A stretch of 23,309 bases of DNA from contig LGRX02034259.1 of NCBI GenBank assembly GCA_001247695.2, positions 1-23,309 on the forward strand. The letters are read 5' to 3'. Positions 1-10,424 of this stretch are shown piece after piece. Position 1 is the stretch's first letter; every line of letters starts with the position of its first letter. The DNA is from Cymbomonas tetramitiformis. Taxonomy: Eukaryota > Chlorophyta > Pyramimonadophyceae > Pyramimonadales > Pyramimonadaceae. The translations under genes were made by a program, and so were the position numbers. The notes under the pieces were generated by a model. The model saw only the letters and a list, made by a program, of their open reading frames with translations. It searched no databases and had not been told where the DNA came from.

Positions 1-77
1 TCAGTGCCCGTGCCAGTGCCCGTGCCAGTGCCCGCGTCAGTGCCCGCGCCAGTGCCCGCGCCAGTGCCCGCGCCACC
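1..77. repeat. 12-bp GC-rich minisatellite
   Basis: About six tandem copies of a 12-bp unit of the form cagtgcccgygc open the window, so the array probably extends upstream of base 1. Read in frame 1 it would give a Val-Pro/Ala-Pro alternation that ends at a stop at 88-90. Because the other arrays nearby sit in introns, I read this as intronic or intergenic rather than coding, but a Pro-rich protein tail cannot be excluded. Confidence 0.85.
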
Positions 78-454
78 ACGAGGAAATGGATAGCGGGGAG
101 GTTGACGGCAGTGCCAGGTGGCAATGGACGACGCGGAGGGTGCTGGCTCTTGGGGCAGCGTGGTATTTCCATGCGGTGGGCGCTGTGTGACTCTCAACGC
201 CAGGGCAGTCCACCCACTTGGTTTGGACTGTGCGTTACAGTATGGCGCTGTGCCAGACATGCAAGACAGGTGTGGCATGGGCTGTACGCGAGGTGATGCG
301 TGCCGCGGGCGGAGTGCACTGCAGGTGCAGATGGCCGGTCGAGGCCGCGCCCCAGAGGGCAGCATGGTGTGCCTCCCGGAGCCCGGTGACTACGCGGCCT
401 GGGCGGGCTGGCGAAGTGATGACGGACTCCAGAGCTCCAGATGGGGCGGTGTGC

Positions 455-591
455 AGGCCTACCCTCGTGTTCAGTCTGACGGCAATGGCCTTCGTGATGG
501 AGTGGCGGATACAATTACAGCGGCAGGGCACGCAGACGGAGGCGGCGGCGCGGCTGACCGGAGAAGTGGCAAGTGCGCTGCGGTGCGGCAG
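455..591 (+). CDS. Possible upstream exon of the left-hand spliced gene
   Basis: This GC-rich stretch is open in two plus frames and ends at a donor-like CAG|GTTATG at 591/592. One frame ends in phase 0 (…CAAVRQ), which is compatible with the phase-0 start of the next proposed exon at 903. The other frame gives a more helix-like peptide (MAFVMEWRIQLQRQGTQTEA) but ends in phase 2, which would meet a stop after splicing to 903. I cannot choose between them or place the 5' boundary. High GC makes long open frames cheap here, so this exon is weak. The product is unrecognised. Confidence 0.2.
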
Positions 592-664
592 GTTATGGGC
601 TATGTTACCAGCGGCCACCCGCCTGGAGCCTGGGGAGCCGGGGTGCGCACCCCCCATCTCCCTG

Positions 665-848
665 GCACGAGGGGTGCATGGCCCACAACTCTCTGCTACG
701 AGGGGTGCATGGTCCACAAATCTCTACTACGAGGGGTGCATGACCCACACATCTCTGCTACGAGGGGTGCATGGCCCAGAAATCTCACGAGGGGTGCATG
801 GCCCATAAATCTCAGCTACGAGGGGTGCATGGCCCACAAATCTCCGCG
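665..848. repeat. 31-bp minisatellite, about 6 copies
   Basis: Six tandem units of about 31 bp share the core acgaggggtgcatggcccac followed by aaatctctgct. Units vary by single substitutions, and one is shortened to about 29 bp, which breaks any reading frame. Several frames are open across it on both strands only because the unit lacks stops. It lies directly upstream of the proposed exon beginning at 903 and so is probably intronic. Confidence 0.92.
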
Positions 849-902
849 CGCGCAGCCTGGCTTTGAGCGCAGGGGGGGGTGACCATGGGTGTGGTGGTGC
901 AG

Positions 903-1628
903 ACCCATGCCGCTCCTGTTGTAGCAGTATGCACTGCGGCCGCCGTTATGAGACTGCGTGGAGCACAGTACATCTCAGGGTCCTGGGGCGGAGACTCGGA
1001 GCTCTTCGTTCTTGTGTGTTCAGCAGGTGAGCATGTTCATCCGTGCTTACATAGTTTCTTCCTCCCCCCATGAATCGAGCCAATCACCATCCGCCCATCG
1101 ATCATCTAAAGTCAACCGCGCACTCACCAAGACATCCGCCCAGCCATCCACCATCCACCCATGCCCACCCAAACAGTATTGCATCCATGCGCCCGCCAAC
1201 GTGCACCTATCGACTCACCTGCCGTACCATCGACCTGTGTAACTTCGCCCATCCACCTGCCCGCCACCCATGTGCCATCCTATCCATCCCTCTACCCATC
1301 TATGTATATTTTTGCCAACCTATCCATATCTACGCATCCACCCACCCGCCCGCCGGCGCGGCCGTCCACATCCGCCCATTTATGCTTCCACATTGGTCCA
1401 ACTCCCCTTCCGCCCCTGTCCACCCCCTTGCTTCCTCTCCATCCTCTCCATACTTTAGATTGTAATGATAGAACTCCCTCTCCATCCCCATCCAGTTTGA
1501 GTGCCCGGTTTGGTGATCTAGTTGAGCCAACATTTCCAGGATTGTGCTCATGGTTATTGTTGTCTTTTCGAAGAGCGCGAACGTTACGGAAGCTCTCCCT
1601 TGCGCATGCAGAACTCTCTGGACTCTAA
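903..1628 (+). CDS. 3' part of a spliced gene, unknown product (exons 903-1026 and 1540-1628)
   Basis: Exon one runs from an acceptor gtggtggtgcag|ACC to a strong donor CAG|GTGAGC at 1026/1027. It encodes THAAPVVAVC…YISGSWGGD…VLVCSAG, whose His…Pro-Val-x-Ala-Val and SGSWGGD patterns faintly resemble a WD40 blade. It ends in phase 1. An acceptor catttccag|GA at 1539/1540 restores the frame exactly and leads to LCSWLLLSFRRARTLRKLSL and a TAA at 1626-1628. The intron (1027-1539) is mostly a pyrimidine-rich tandem repeat. The phase match and the canonical donor are seen directly; the WD40 resemblance is suggestive only. Upstream exons are unresolved (see 455-591). An open frame from ATG 885 is an alternative 5' boundary. 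Confidence 0.42.
1066..1500. repeat. Degenerate C/A-rich (ccatccacc-like) tandem tract
   Basis: A long pyrimidine-rich, degenerate array of ccatcca/cccaccc motifs fills most of the intron proposed between 1026 and 1540. Open frames across it give His/Pro/Thr/Ser-rich peptides on the plus strand with no domain character. I treat them as by-products of the repeat. Confidence 0.8.
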
Positions 1629-3231
1629 TGAAAATGTGAGTCTGCCACACGTGACCCAGAGGGTGGTGTGGGGGCTTGCTTACAGGCACTGACTTTCAAA
1701 GACCAGCACGTGCACGAGTAATGATTGCTGAGAAGGATCGACATGCATCGCCACTCTAGGCGCAGCGTATAGCCCCTCGAGCAAGCAAGTGTCAGTCCCT
1801 CTTACTCCTGGTTGCGGCAGCTGTTGTTGGGGGATAAGCGGCAAGCAAGCTTCGAACTAGATCCTGTAATTCACAAAATCGCGATTCCGTGTTGGACTTT
1901 CAAAAACAATTCTGTAATTCCAGCAGTTCTGCAACCAGCTAGATTTAACTAAGGTTGTTGCAGTGACACAATTCCCAGCTTAAATCCTGAAAAGGAGCCA
2001 AATTCTCCAGAATGATTTCGCGTATCATGGATACAAACACCCCCGCATTCACAAAACCCAGCACTTGCAAACCTATGGCAGCTCATCCTCCCCCGGAAAT
2101 AAAGTCTACCCCTGACTCTGCCTCTGATGTGCCTTGAATTCTTAAACACCGACCTGAATCGCATAGGAGGATATTATTGTATGCTACTTTAATACCTAAG
2201 GCTTGGCAGTTACGGGACTACCTTAGGTGTATCATGTTAGAACCATTTGAGGCTATGATTTTTCACGGGCGGCTCTGAAACGGTAAGGTTTTGGAAGTTC
2301 GGGTTGTGTGATTGCATGCACGGAAGGAAGATGGTATACGTTGGCAACATAATGCCTTAGAACTCCGTGATCGGCATTGGGTTCTAAGGTTTTCAAGTTT
2401 CGGGGATTTCTGGGTTTCTCTTTTGAGCAAGAAATGTGAAAGTTGATGACCCAAATCTGTAATCTATTAAATCCTGTCGTGAAGATAGTGAATAAAGGTA
2501 GCATAGCTTCGCAATTCATTTCGGTCTCAATGTAAATCGGTGCTTTTACGGGTTTAACTCTTTGTTGTGGGTTGCGGGGTTATGGACGTAGGGTTGTGCG
2601 GGTTTTGAGGTGGCCGGCGGGTGAGGTTGTAGTCCAGAGTTGCATATTTCATTACAGCTTGAAGCTAGGCTGTCGTATAATTGTGGGTGGCATTAACTAA
2701 TTAACTAAATTAATTATGGGACCCCCCTCCCCCCAAATACGTATAGGTGGAGATGTATTTATTCGAGCTGTGCATCCAGCTTACAGGAACCACGAATGCT
2801 GATGACTTAGCACCATCAACACGATGTCGGTGCAATGGGTCATAAGGGGCAACTTAGTGCAAATGTGTTCAATGCTAGAAGAATCCTAGTTCGGTATTAT
2901 ACTAACTGTACGGTTCTCCGTAGTCGGCAGTGGTTGATGCTCATACGGAATAAGTGATTGTGCCGGTTGCTTAAAGTTAACAATTGGCTGTGCAACTGAC
3001 TATTTTCGACCGCAGTGGAAAACTTTAAATCGCTTACCTTGCAGTATATGTGTGTGTGTGTGCAGTCAACCCACCTAGTTGTGTCGTAAAAGATCGACCT
3101 CGCCGAATCATACTGTTGATGTGGAATATATCCTGGAATGTATGATAGTCCCAGGGAACTACCCTTTCACGTGCACACAGTGTGGGCATTGCTAGTCAAA
3201 ACTACAGCTGGGGTTTTCACTCATAGACGCC
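1629..3231. other. Gene-poor interval, nothing recognised
   Basis: This is lower-GC DNA with stops in all frames; the longest open stretches are under 90 codons and show no protein-like pattern. A short TG microsatellite lies at about 3049-3062 and a C tract at about 2724-2735. I see no RNA gene or mobile element. Confidence 0.6.
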
Positions 3232-3295
3232 TACGCATTAACGTTTTTAAGAGGCCGTCTCAGTACGCATTAACGTTTTAAAGAGGCCGTCTCAC
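3232..3295. repeat. 32-bp tandem duplication
   Basis: Two adjacent 32-bp copies (3232-3263 and 3264-3295) begin tacgcattaacgtttt and end gaggccgtctca. They differ at one position in the T/A run and at the last base, so the duplication is recent. Confidence 0.95.
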
Positions 3296-3710
3296 ACAGT
3301 GCTGTTTCAACTCATGCTCAAATTGACCTTAGGGTCTCGATCCAAAGCTATGGACTATCGTCAAATTTGTACGCTGAGCCTTTTCTCCAACCCTGTGAAC
3401 AAGCAAAAACCTGGTGACAAAACAACACAATTGAAAAGCTTTTTGTCAAGACTGCTCGGGACTGGGTTCTCCTCGATCCTGTTTGCACCAGACAGACCTC
3501 AAGCGTTAGTGCGTGCAGCTCGGAGGGGAAGAATCAGTGTAAATGGCAGCTCTCAACCCTAAGAGGCAATAGCACCCGGGCGAGCCCCCGGGCCACACCA
3601 CTCACTCGGGCTGCACCACTCCTCCGTTCAGTGAGATTCTTCAGATCCTCCAGGACAGAAGGTAGCATAGATCCCTCGAACACAAATCGTTTTCTGAGAG
3701 TCAAATTCAG

Positions 3711-3914
3711 GTGTCCCAAAAGAGAGTAAGGTCTCACCTTTCTGGCGAGGACTTGCGACTCGTGAACATAATAGTTGCTCAATCCACGGATGGCACTGAA
3801 AATTCAACAGTCACCCACATCCCATTCTTTAAAGTGGTTAGAAAGGCTGATGCAAGTGCAACAGATGCAACCATATATTTGATACTCAGGTCCCAAGGCC
3901 CATCAGAACGGTGA
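3711..3914 (+). CDS. Possible internal exon, unknown product
   Basis: An open segment follows an acceptor-like gagtcaaattcag|GTG at 3711. It reads LVNIIVAQSTDG…TVTHIPFFKVV…ATIYLILR, an alternation of hydrophobic and polar residues typical of beta strands. Possible donors are AAA|GTGGTT near 3834 (phase 0) and CAG|GTCCCA at 3889/3890 (phase 2); unspliced, the frame stops at 3912-3914. No partner exon with matching phase was found nearby, so it could belong to an otherwise unseen gene or be chance. The protein-like pattern is the only real support. Confidence 0.25.
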   Translation: MSQKRVRSHLSGEDLRLVNIIVAQSTDGTENSTVTHIPFFKVVRKADASATDATIYLILRSQGPSER

Positions 3915-4950
3915 TATCTCAATCTGGAAGGTGTATAGTCCTACATTGTTGCGAGCTCGCCTTGAAGCGGTGAATTGAACATCTATCACGTAACTATATC
4001 AGAATATGGAAGTGAAGGAGGGCTTCATATATCAGACACAAACGTAAGCATGCGTCGGCTTTAGACGACAACCAAGCAGGATCAGGTGCGATTGAAGAAA
4101 TACACATTGGTGTCAATAAACCGATCTCTGAAAGTTTCTGTGATTCACAAAGATGAAATCCGGAGCGCGGGATAGTTAAACATCTGAGCGTGCGCACCTG
4201 TTGATATGCTCTTCTATCAATTCAGGGTTCGTTTCCTGCATGTTTTTCTTGAAACTTGTGCGCACCTGCAGAACAACCATTCAACAAAAGCTCGAGGGAA
4301 ATGCTTTTCGTCCGAGACGACCACCAACAACAAGTGCACGAAAATAATCTAAACGTCACGTTCCACCTACTGAGTTCCAGCTGGATGTGCACTACTGAGC
4401 AGTCGCGCCTGAGATCGGAGAGCTTCCTTTCCACCCTGCTTCATTGCTATGTAATCTGCCAAGCGCATACAATTTCGGTATATCTGAAAGATCGCCCGAA
4501 AAATGCAAGCATATGTCAGTAACCACAGCTTTCACAGCTGTTGGCGCGTGATACATGTACTGTTAAATCATCACTGTAGAACTAAAAAAAACGGAAGATC
4601 GCGACACAGAATCCCGAACACAGCAAAAAAAATTGCAGGGCCTTGCAAAATTTTGGGAAATGCATTGCTTACGTGGATGACATTTCTCAGTTCACTCATA
4701 GTTGGTAGCTCGTTTTTTCTTCGTATGAATGTTCGCTTCAACTCTTGCAAATCGAATGCAAGTGAAGTCGCAGTCCTGACGTGAGTCCAGTTGCACCAGT
4801 CACCAGTCTCCAGTGTCATATGTCACTTAACAAAATAAGTTTGCAAACTACAAACTTCTACTTCAACTTGCATAGTCATACAGTAGTTATCAGCGGTGTC
4901 GGGTGTGAGGAAAAAACTCGATGACGATGACGTGACAATGACATCACCGA
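3915..4950. other. Gene-poor interval
   Basis: No convincing gene. One strong donor-like GAC|GTGAGT at 4781 closes a short Met-initiated frame (MNVRFNSCKSNASEVAVL), which would be a possible first exon. Its phase does not fit the next exons at 5237 or 5423, so I leave it uncalled. Confidence 0.4.
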
Positions 4951-5011
4951 GATTATCCGACGGGTCAGAGAGCCCCGAGGGACGAGGGGAGCGGAGACCC
5001 GTCAGATAATC
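4951..5011. repeat. Inverted repeat, 16-nt arms
   Basis: Arm gattatccgacgggtc (4951-4966) pairs with gacccgtcagataatc (4996-5011) at 15 of 16 positions around a 29-nt, GC-rich spacer. It lies about 230 bp upstream of the start codon at 5240. It could be a small transposon footprint or a cruciform; its function is unknown. Confidence 0.85.
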
Positions 5012-5022
5012 TTCAGTTTTAA

Positions 5023-5058
5023 ACAGTTCCACAGTTCCACAGTTCAACAGTTCAACAG
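5023..5058. repeat. 9-bp tandem repeat (acagttcca), 4 copies
   Basis: Four adjacent 9-mers of the form acagttcca or acagttcaa immediately follow the inverted repeat at 4951-5011. Confidence 0.9.
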
Positions 5059-5149
5059 ATAGATACCTCTCTCCTCTGTCGTGCGGTGACACCGTTGACA
5101 GTAGGGCTCGCGGACTGGCAAATTCAGAAATCTTTCCGGCAGCAAACTT

Positions 5150-5169
5150 CATATATACATATATATATT
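5150..5169 (+). promoter_or_regulatory. TATA-like tract upstream of the 5240 gene
   Basis: The run atatatacatatatatatt lies 70-90 bp before the proposed ATG at 5240. That spacing would allow a transcription start near 5195 and a short leader. It is an AT-repeat and may be fortuitous. Confidence 0.35.
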
Positions 5170-5239
5170 CCCCCCCGCTCGTGTATACGAATTTGCGGCA
5201 GCCCAATACTTCGTAAACAACGATCTTTCCTCACAGGAA

Positions 5240-6851
5240 ATGGCAACCGCCTATGAAAAAGCAAAAGCAAAGGTGCCACGCTCGAGCCACGATCACTCTC
5301 ACGATTGCTGAGGAAATACAAGAAAAGTTGATACCTTAAGACTTGTCTGTGTTGTGACGAACCTCGACGGATGTGGTGAAACATTGAAGGGATAGGGTCT
5401 AAAAACCCGGAATTTGCTGCAGGCGGCCTCCTTATCACAAACGGCAAGTGACAAGGCCAACGCTATTGGGGGCAAAATGAAGGAAATGACGGTCCGAGTG
5501 GCTTCCCAGAAATCTTTTCGTTAGCGATCCCGATTCACCAAAGTCAAAAGTCACACTGTCTGCTGCTCTGAAGTGTGCGCCTTCTATCGTTAAGAAATTT
5601 CTTTGTTGGAAGTTTCTCTTATATCGTCAGTTTTCAAAGTGCCGTTTGTTTTTAGAGTTGGGCATCTTTCATCGAGACCAGCAAACACATGAGTACACAG
5701 GAAGGAGACGCTCGCAATGTATCATACATTTGGTCAGCACCTTGATGTTTCGTCTGCAGGTTGGAAACTCGACATATGACGACGACACGCCAGAGGGCAA
5801 GGAACAGCAGGTACGCGAAGTACAATCGGCTGTATTCTCGTAACCAGCAAAAGGAGTATTTCATAATTTCTTGGCGTGTCGATTGGACGAGTCAAGAACA
5901 AAACCAATGCAAGTGGGAAAATAGTATTTGTTGCAAGAGTCCACTACACTGGATGCCCCAACTGTTGGCCCTTGAGATCCCTCGACTTTCACTTTGCGCA
6001 CTTCTTTGCGGTAGTAGATATTTCCGAGCTGTATTTTTTGAACCTATCATGATATTCGGCACCTGGGTTCATTTTTTTCCAGCGGTGCACCCAGTTTTCA
6101 AGCCGCACTCCTCGTACTCCGCACCAGCACTAACTGTTGTGCCGCTCGACGCGCTGACACTCTGGGTGACTCGTGCAGTCGTACATGACGCAGACTATCG
6201 AGAAAATCATGATGGAGATGACCAAAATGAAAGGTATCATCAATGAGGTACGTCCCTGGGCCCGCTGTCCCCAACGAGTACAGGGATAGTGAACTGCGCA
6301 GCGCAGGTTCAGCTCACAGCTTGCGTGCCGTTTCAGCCCTGAGTGAACCCATATCAATTTGGTGTGCTCCTGACTGCCAAAAGGATTTGCGGCGGTGGGA
6401 CGAAGCCTTTCAAGGGAAGTAACTCGCACCGTGGAGGTTCTCGCAGTGTGGGTACAAGATAGGTGGAATGAACGTGACGCTTGGCCTGCCGCCCGCTGTG
6501 AGTATGATTGTGAAAAAAGAAGGCAGCACGTATCTCAGCGCGGATGACCTCGATGGCATTATAGAGCGTGAGCGTGAAACCCTCTCCTCGACTCAGACTG
6601 CTGTCATCAAGTCGTTCAAAATGGCTGGTAAAATGGAAAGTACCATCAGGAAAACTGGAATGGAGCTTGCAGGTAAGGCGACTCGCGTGGTCGACGACGT
6701 TGATAGTTGCTCTCAACCTCTTGGTCAGTGTCCCTTTGTTTTCTAGTGAAGGCCCGCTGAAATCCACAGCACTGCTCATGATGCAGGAATATCGGCGACT
6801 GTGACTATTCCGCCTACGATAACCCTTCAGCTTCAACCACTTCTAGCTTGA
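5240..6851 (+). CDS. Complete seven-exon gene, helical protein of about 191 residues, unknown function
   Basis: Proposed exons are 5240-5272, 5423-5491, 5656-5718, 5760-5810, 6179-6247, 6447-6672 and 6787-6851. All joins keep frame (five phase 0, the last phase 1), and the total is 576 nt including TGA. Acceptors include tgtttttag, ttcgtctgcag and gtgactcgtgcag; donors include GTACGC, GTACGT and GTAAGG. The GTGCCA and GTCCGA donors are weaker. ATG 5240 sits in a good eukaryotic context (gaaATGG). The protein starts MATAYEKAKAK and is mostly helical, with an Asp-rich loop (YDDDTPEGKEQQ). It has two helix-then-strand modules ending in VTLGLPPAVSMIV and ATVTIPPTITLQL. I see no signal peptide or membrane segment. 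The family is unrecognised. An alternative end uses acceptor ttttctag at 6746, giving an early stop. The exon at 5760 and its 41-nt intron are the least certain. Confidence 0.6.
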
Positions 6852-7790
6852 TACCGTAAATCCAATTGCAGGATAGCTCTATATCTCAGAGGCAGTGTTT
6901 CTATCTTCAAGACCAATCTCTCCAACACCAGTTCGCAATACTGGTTGTGGGATGAAGCTAGAAACCTCGTGAAAAAAATATGAACTGCTAAGAACGGTCT
7001 TGAAAGACATCTTAAACATTTATAGCATGCTTAGATTCTTTACGTGTATTCTCTCTGATGGAAGGTCTTCATAACTGAATGCCATGTGTCACGTCACCCA
7101 CATACACATACACAACCACCTATTGTTACTTGCGGTTTCAGCATGATTCCGGCTCGCTGCACATCACACCAATAATATTGTTCAACTGAAGAGATTGCAC
7201 ACACTTCGCCCTGCGTTAGAAATCTTGGTACTCTGGATGTGCTGTAAGTTCTCTGCAGTTCTGTTGTTTGTTGCTTCCAAATTATCGCAGCTGACACTGT
7301 GGCTTGTTGAAAGATTCAAAATTCAGCACCGGAAAGGATGACCCCACCCTCATCAGCGCACAAAGCGAACCCCAACGAAGATGAAGTTCTCAAGAACAGT
7401 GAAGCTCGATTCCCCGAGACGAGGGGCTGTTCTTTACCCCGGACAGTGTATCATGGATTACTCTACTGTGTCTTGAACATACTCATCAGAATTGTTGAGA
7501 ATGTTAAAGTTGCCATACAATAATGCATGCATGCTGTACGTAGACGCTCTTCATAAATGTGCAGATCGTACAAGTGTGGAATTATCATATGTGAGAGGCG
7601 TATCCATCCGTGTTGCTTTGCATTGGTTTAGAGGTGTGTGTGTCGGTGGTATCTTGGCACAGCCCCGCCCTGTTCTTGAATGGTTCTCACATCCACAGGG
7701 ATGAGGATGGCGGGCGGGCTTTTGTCGGCGGGCCTCGATCCGTTAAGTGTGTGGCTATCTTTGGACCAAATAATTTGTTCATTTAGCCAC
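6852..7790. other. Gene-poor interval after the 5240 gene
   Basis: Presumed 3' flank and intergenic DNA. A 61-codon plus frame at 7338-7523 has no supporting splice or family signal. No terminator-type or RNA-gene structure was recognised. Confidence 0.5.
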
Positions 7791-7804
7791 TAAAGATTGG
7801 CTTG

Positions 7805-7875
7805 CACTATGCACCCACACCGGGCATCAAAGGGTTTAGCACACACTTCGGGACACGTATCCGGATTTTCCGGAG
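7805..7875 (-). repeat. Diverged inverted copy of the dispersed hairpin repeat
   Basis: On the minus strand this matches the copy at about 16036-16100. Shared blocks are the CCGGA…TCCGG mini-palindrome, the gtgtcccgaagtgtgtgct block, the ctttgat block and the gtgggtg/cata block, in the same order. It lacks the second hairpin arm seen in the 15.2-16.1 kb copies and has several substitutions, so it is an older, truncated copy. Confidence 0.75.
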
Positions 7876-8898
7876 CTTACTAGCGGAGAACGGGGCCCCT
7901 TGATCCTCTCTGGGCCGCCTGAGCGGCTCTGCAACTCCATTGTCGGCGCACTATTGGTGTGCCTGTGAACCCTTGAAGCCAATCGTCACCTACTGTGCTC
8001 CCTGAGCTGCCCGAGTCATCTCCCCACAACCACCAAGCCTACGCTCAGGACCACCTCCGTACTCCCTGCCTGCTGTAAAGCCTAGTCTCAAGAGAGCGTG
8101 TCCACACACGACACAACCAAAGGGCTTTCCCCAAGGTTCTCCTGAGGGGCTCAGAATGATAAATTGAAATGCTCCCTTCTGACCTTGCGCACCCGCCACT
8201 GATCACAAGCGGCCTAGCTTAGCCAACCATGTCCAATGCAATGGACGACCAAAGCGTGGAGTGGGTGCACGACCTGGGAGAATATACGTGTCTAGTATAT
8301 TTTGCAGTGAGGATCAGATACAACTAATCCCTGAGCATAGTCGATCGTTCGGAAGCGAATAGTCAAAACATTCCCCAATAATTATGCACAAGTAAGTCGA
8401 TATGTAACCTCTATCGTGACTACGGGTATGGTCATACGATCACTCAGTCACGCCGAGTAAAAAACTCGGATCTGCCAGGGGCCTACTTGCATGGACTCCA
8501 AGTCAGGGCTGCCTGGATAGATTTCGGTGTACCAATTCATTGTCAGTTTCCTCTACCGGCCCCCACTCCCCCTCGATTGTTTCGAGGTTATGGCCAGGGG
8601 GGGGGGTGAAGTGCCCACTCGTGTTGGCGGAAGTAGACTGCCCCGGGCGTTGATCGGCCCCTGGAAAGTCTTCCTCTCGAATCATGCACAAAGCGGAAGA
8701 AATCTTCCAATGGCATGCACACACGTTCAGAACCGGCGCACGGCATGTATATACCGACCACGTCGTCACCGAGCAAATCATCTTCCATGCTTCCTTGCCG
8801 CCTGCGAGCAAATAAATATCAACCTGGAAATATATATAAATGAATATGTGCCGAACATGTTCCGCACGTAACCGGCATATATTCGACAAACAGTGGGT
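7876..8898. other. No confident gene
   Basis: A 69-codon minus frame at 7990-8199 (…FQFIILSPSGEPWGKPFGCV…) has a somewhat protein-like composition but no start context, partner or recognised family. A G tract lies at about 8597-8606, and ata-rich sequence at about 8815-8850. The overlapping open frames at 8503-8889 on both strands look like shadows of one another. Confidence 0.4.
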
Positions 8899-9459
8899 TC
8901 ATTGCCGCGAGCTTCTTGTTGAACCCGCCGCAGCCGTCGCCGGAGGATCGAATGCTTCGGACTGTCTTCGCAGCATGTCCCATATTTTTGACCGTACGCT
9001 GTACTCCTGCGACGAGGTGTTCTCGAGTGGGGAACTCGCGCTCCTCCTCTGGCTCATGACGACGTCCTGGTACTCCTCCGCGATCGTCGCTGGTGCTACC
9101 GTTGTGGACGTTGATGCGCACTGAGCAGACGTCGACGTGGTGAGGCCGGAGACTAGAAGCACCTCCCTGTGGTCGGACACCTCGTAGACAGGGGAGTTTT
9201 CTCCTCCATATTTTCGCCAACGGGGGGTTCAAGTTCCCACGGATTCCCGCCTCGGAAACGGATGATGGCGGGGTCATGCATCGGCCATGTCAAGCGGGTC
9301 CACAAGAACGGTGTCCGGATAGCGGACACCAAGGTTGTCCGCTAATTCACAGAATTCTGCGAGGGACATTGGGACATCTGCGAACATCTGCCCATCACCC
9401 ATGGGTTGTTCTATGCGCACGATGAGGTCGTCCTCGTCGTCAAGTGGATAGAGCGGGTG
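8899..9459 (-). pseudogene. Unknown ORF interrupted by two apparent frameshifts
   Basis: Three open segments on the minus strand read like one protein split over two frames. Segment one (9459-9274) is acidic (PLDDEDDLIVRIEQPMGDGQ…SLAEFCELADNLGVRYPDTV) and stops at TGA 9276-9274. Segment two, about 9280-9190 in another frame, contains DPAIIRFRGGNPWELEPPVG. Segment three, about 9195-8899, returns to the first frame (EVSDHREVLLVSGL…WDMLRRQSEAFDPP) and is Ser/Thr-rich near its end. The breaks sit by short C and A runs, so sequencing or assembly indels are as likely as true decay; a short intron is possible for the first. A ctaac and a tag before CAC at 9459 could be an acceptor. The family is not recognised. 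Confidence 0.4.
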
Positions 9460-10424
9460 CTATTTCCAATTGTGTGGTGTGTGCTCATATTGTGTTAGAT
9501 ATATAGTTGAGACTATATATTTGGATACAGTCAGAATGCTTTCACTTTCGGTAAACCAACTAAGTGTCGGATAACATAACGATAGTTCGGCTTTGTTAAG
9601 CCGGAAACCCTAAACCTGTGACACCCGTAATGTACGGAGTACTAGTGCAGCTATAGGAAAGTGACCTACAACGATGGAATCGCCGAAATGAGACTGGCCC
9701 CAGTCTCATTCCAGTCTCATTTTTTTGGGGTCACTTTTTTTTGTGGAATTTACACACATTTGATGCACTTAAACAAAAAATAACATTCTCGAATGCAAAT
9801 TTTTAGAAATTTGATGTTTTTTCGACGATTTAGTGTGTTTTTCTGCCACGCGAACTCAGAAAAATCACCAAAAATACGATTCTCGACGAAAAATCCCCAA
9901 AACTTTTTCAAGTATGTATTTTCAATATACTCTACATATGCTTGATGCATAACAATAAGAACTCCTTGGAAAAAAATGGATTTTTTCAATTTCGACCACC
10001 CTAAGATGGGGAAATATCATTACGGGGCCAGTCGTATGGGAAATAACCCTGGAAATTGGGTAGTAAACTATATTGCAGGAGTTTAAAGCACAGTTGTAAC
10101 GTTATTTTGATGGGTTTGGACTTGGTTACAAGTCCACAATCGCAAGTTGCACACAGGAATAGTTGGATGCATAATTTTGGTGACCGTTTTGGTCATTTTA
10201 CCCCTCAAACCCTGAAAACCCTGAGCGCTGGAATTGTCCATGTGAAGTTAAGCAACATACTCAAGAGTTACACGGCGCGTTGTCACCGTTTCGAGTTTGT
10301 TTTTCCTTATATCATACAAAGAAACCGCTCTAACGAGCTGGGATTGAAACAGTATACACATGGTAGGAAGATCTGTAAAAAGAAGGATGCCATGTTCAGG
10401 GTAAACAAACTTGTAAAAAAGATT
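9460..10424. other. AT-rich spacer
   Basis: This strongly AT-rich interval has many A and T runs. The open frames at 9750-9989 (minus) and 10056-10460 (plus) have only the Lys/Phe/Asn/Ile bias expected of AT-rich DNA, and I do not call them. It contains the hairpin at 9687-9721. Confidence 0.55.
9687..9721. repeat. Perfect 11-bp hairpin plus a third arm copy
   Basis: aatgagactgg (9687-9697), a 2-nt spacer, and ccagtctcatt (9700-9710) form a perfect hairpin. A second ccagtctcatt follows directly at 9711-9721 and runs into a T tract. The result resembles a stem and T-run terminator on the plus strand, or two alternative hairpins sharing one arm. Confidence 0.9.

Noticed and set aside
118..882. 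254-codon plus-strand frame at the left end
   Set aside because: It runs through the 31-bp minisatellite, shares the interval with open frames on other frames and the opposite strand, and shows only GC-driven Gly/Ala/Arg bias.
6065..6178. Extra exon after the good acceptor catttttttccag near 6081
   Set aside because: No donor keeps the phase 0 needed by the exon at 6179, and the frame stops at a TAA.
5761..6246. 161-codon plus-strand frame over the 5240 gene
   Set aside because: It overlaps two exons of the spliced gene in the wrong frame and runs through splice sites and an intron; its composition is not protein-like.
9750..9989. 79-codon minus frame, Phe/Lys/Asn-rich
   Set aside because: The bias is explained by AT-rich DNA; no start context, family or neighbour supports it.
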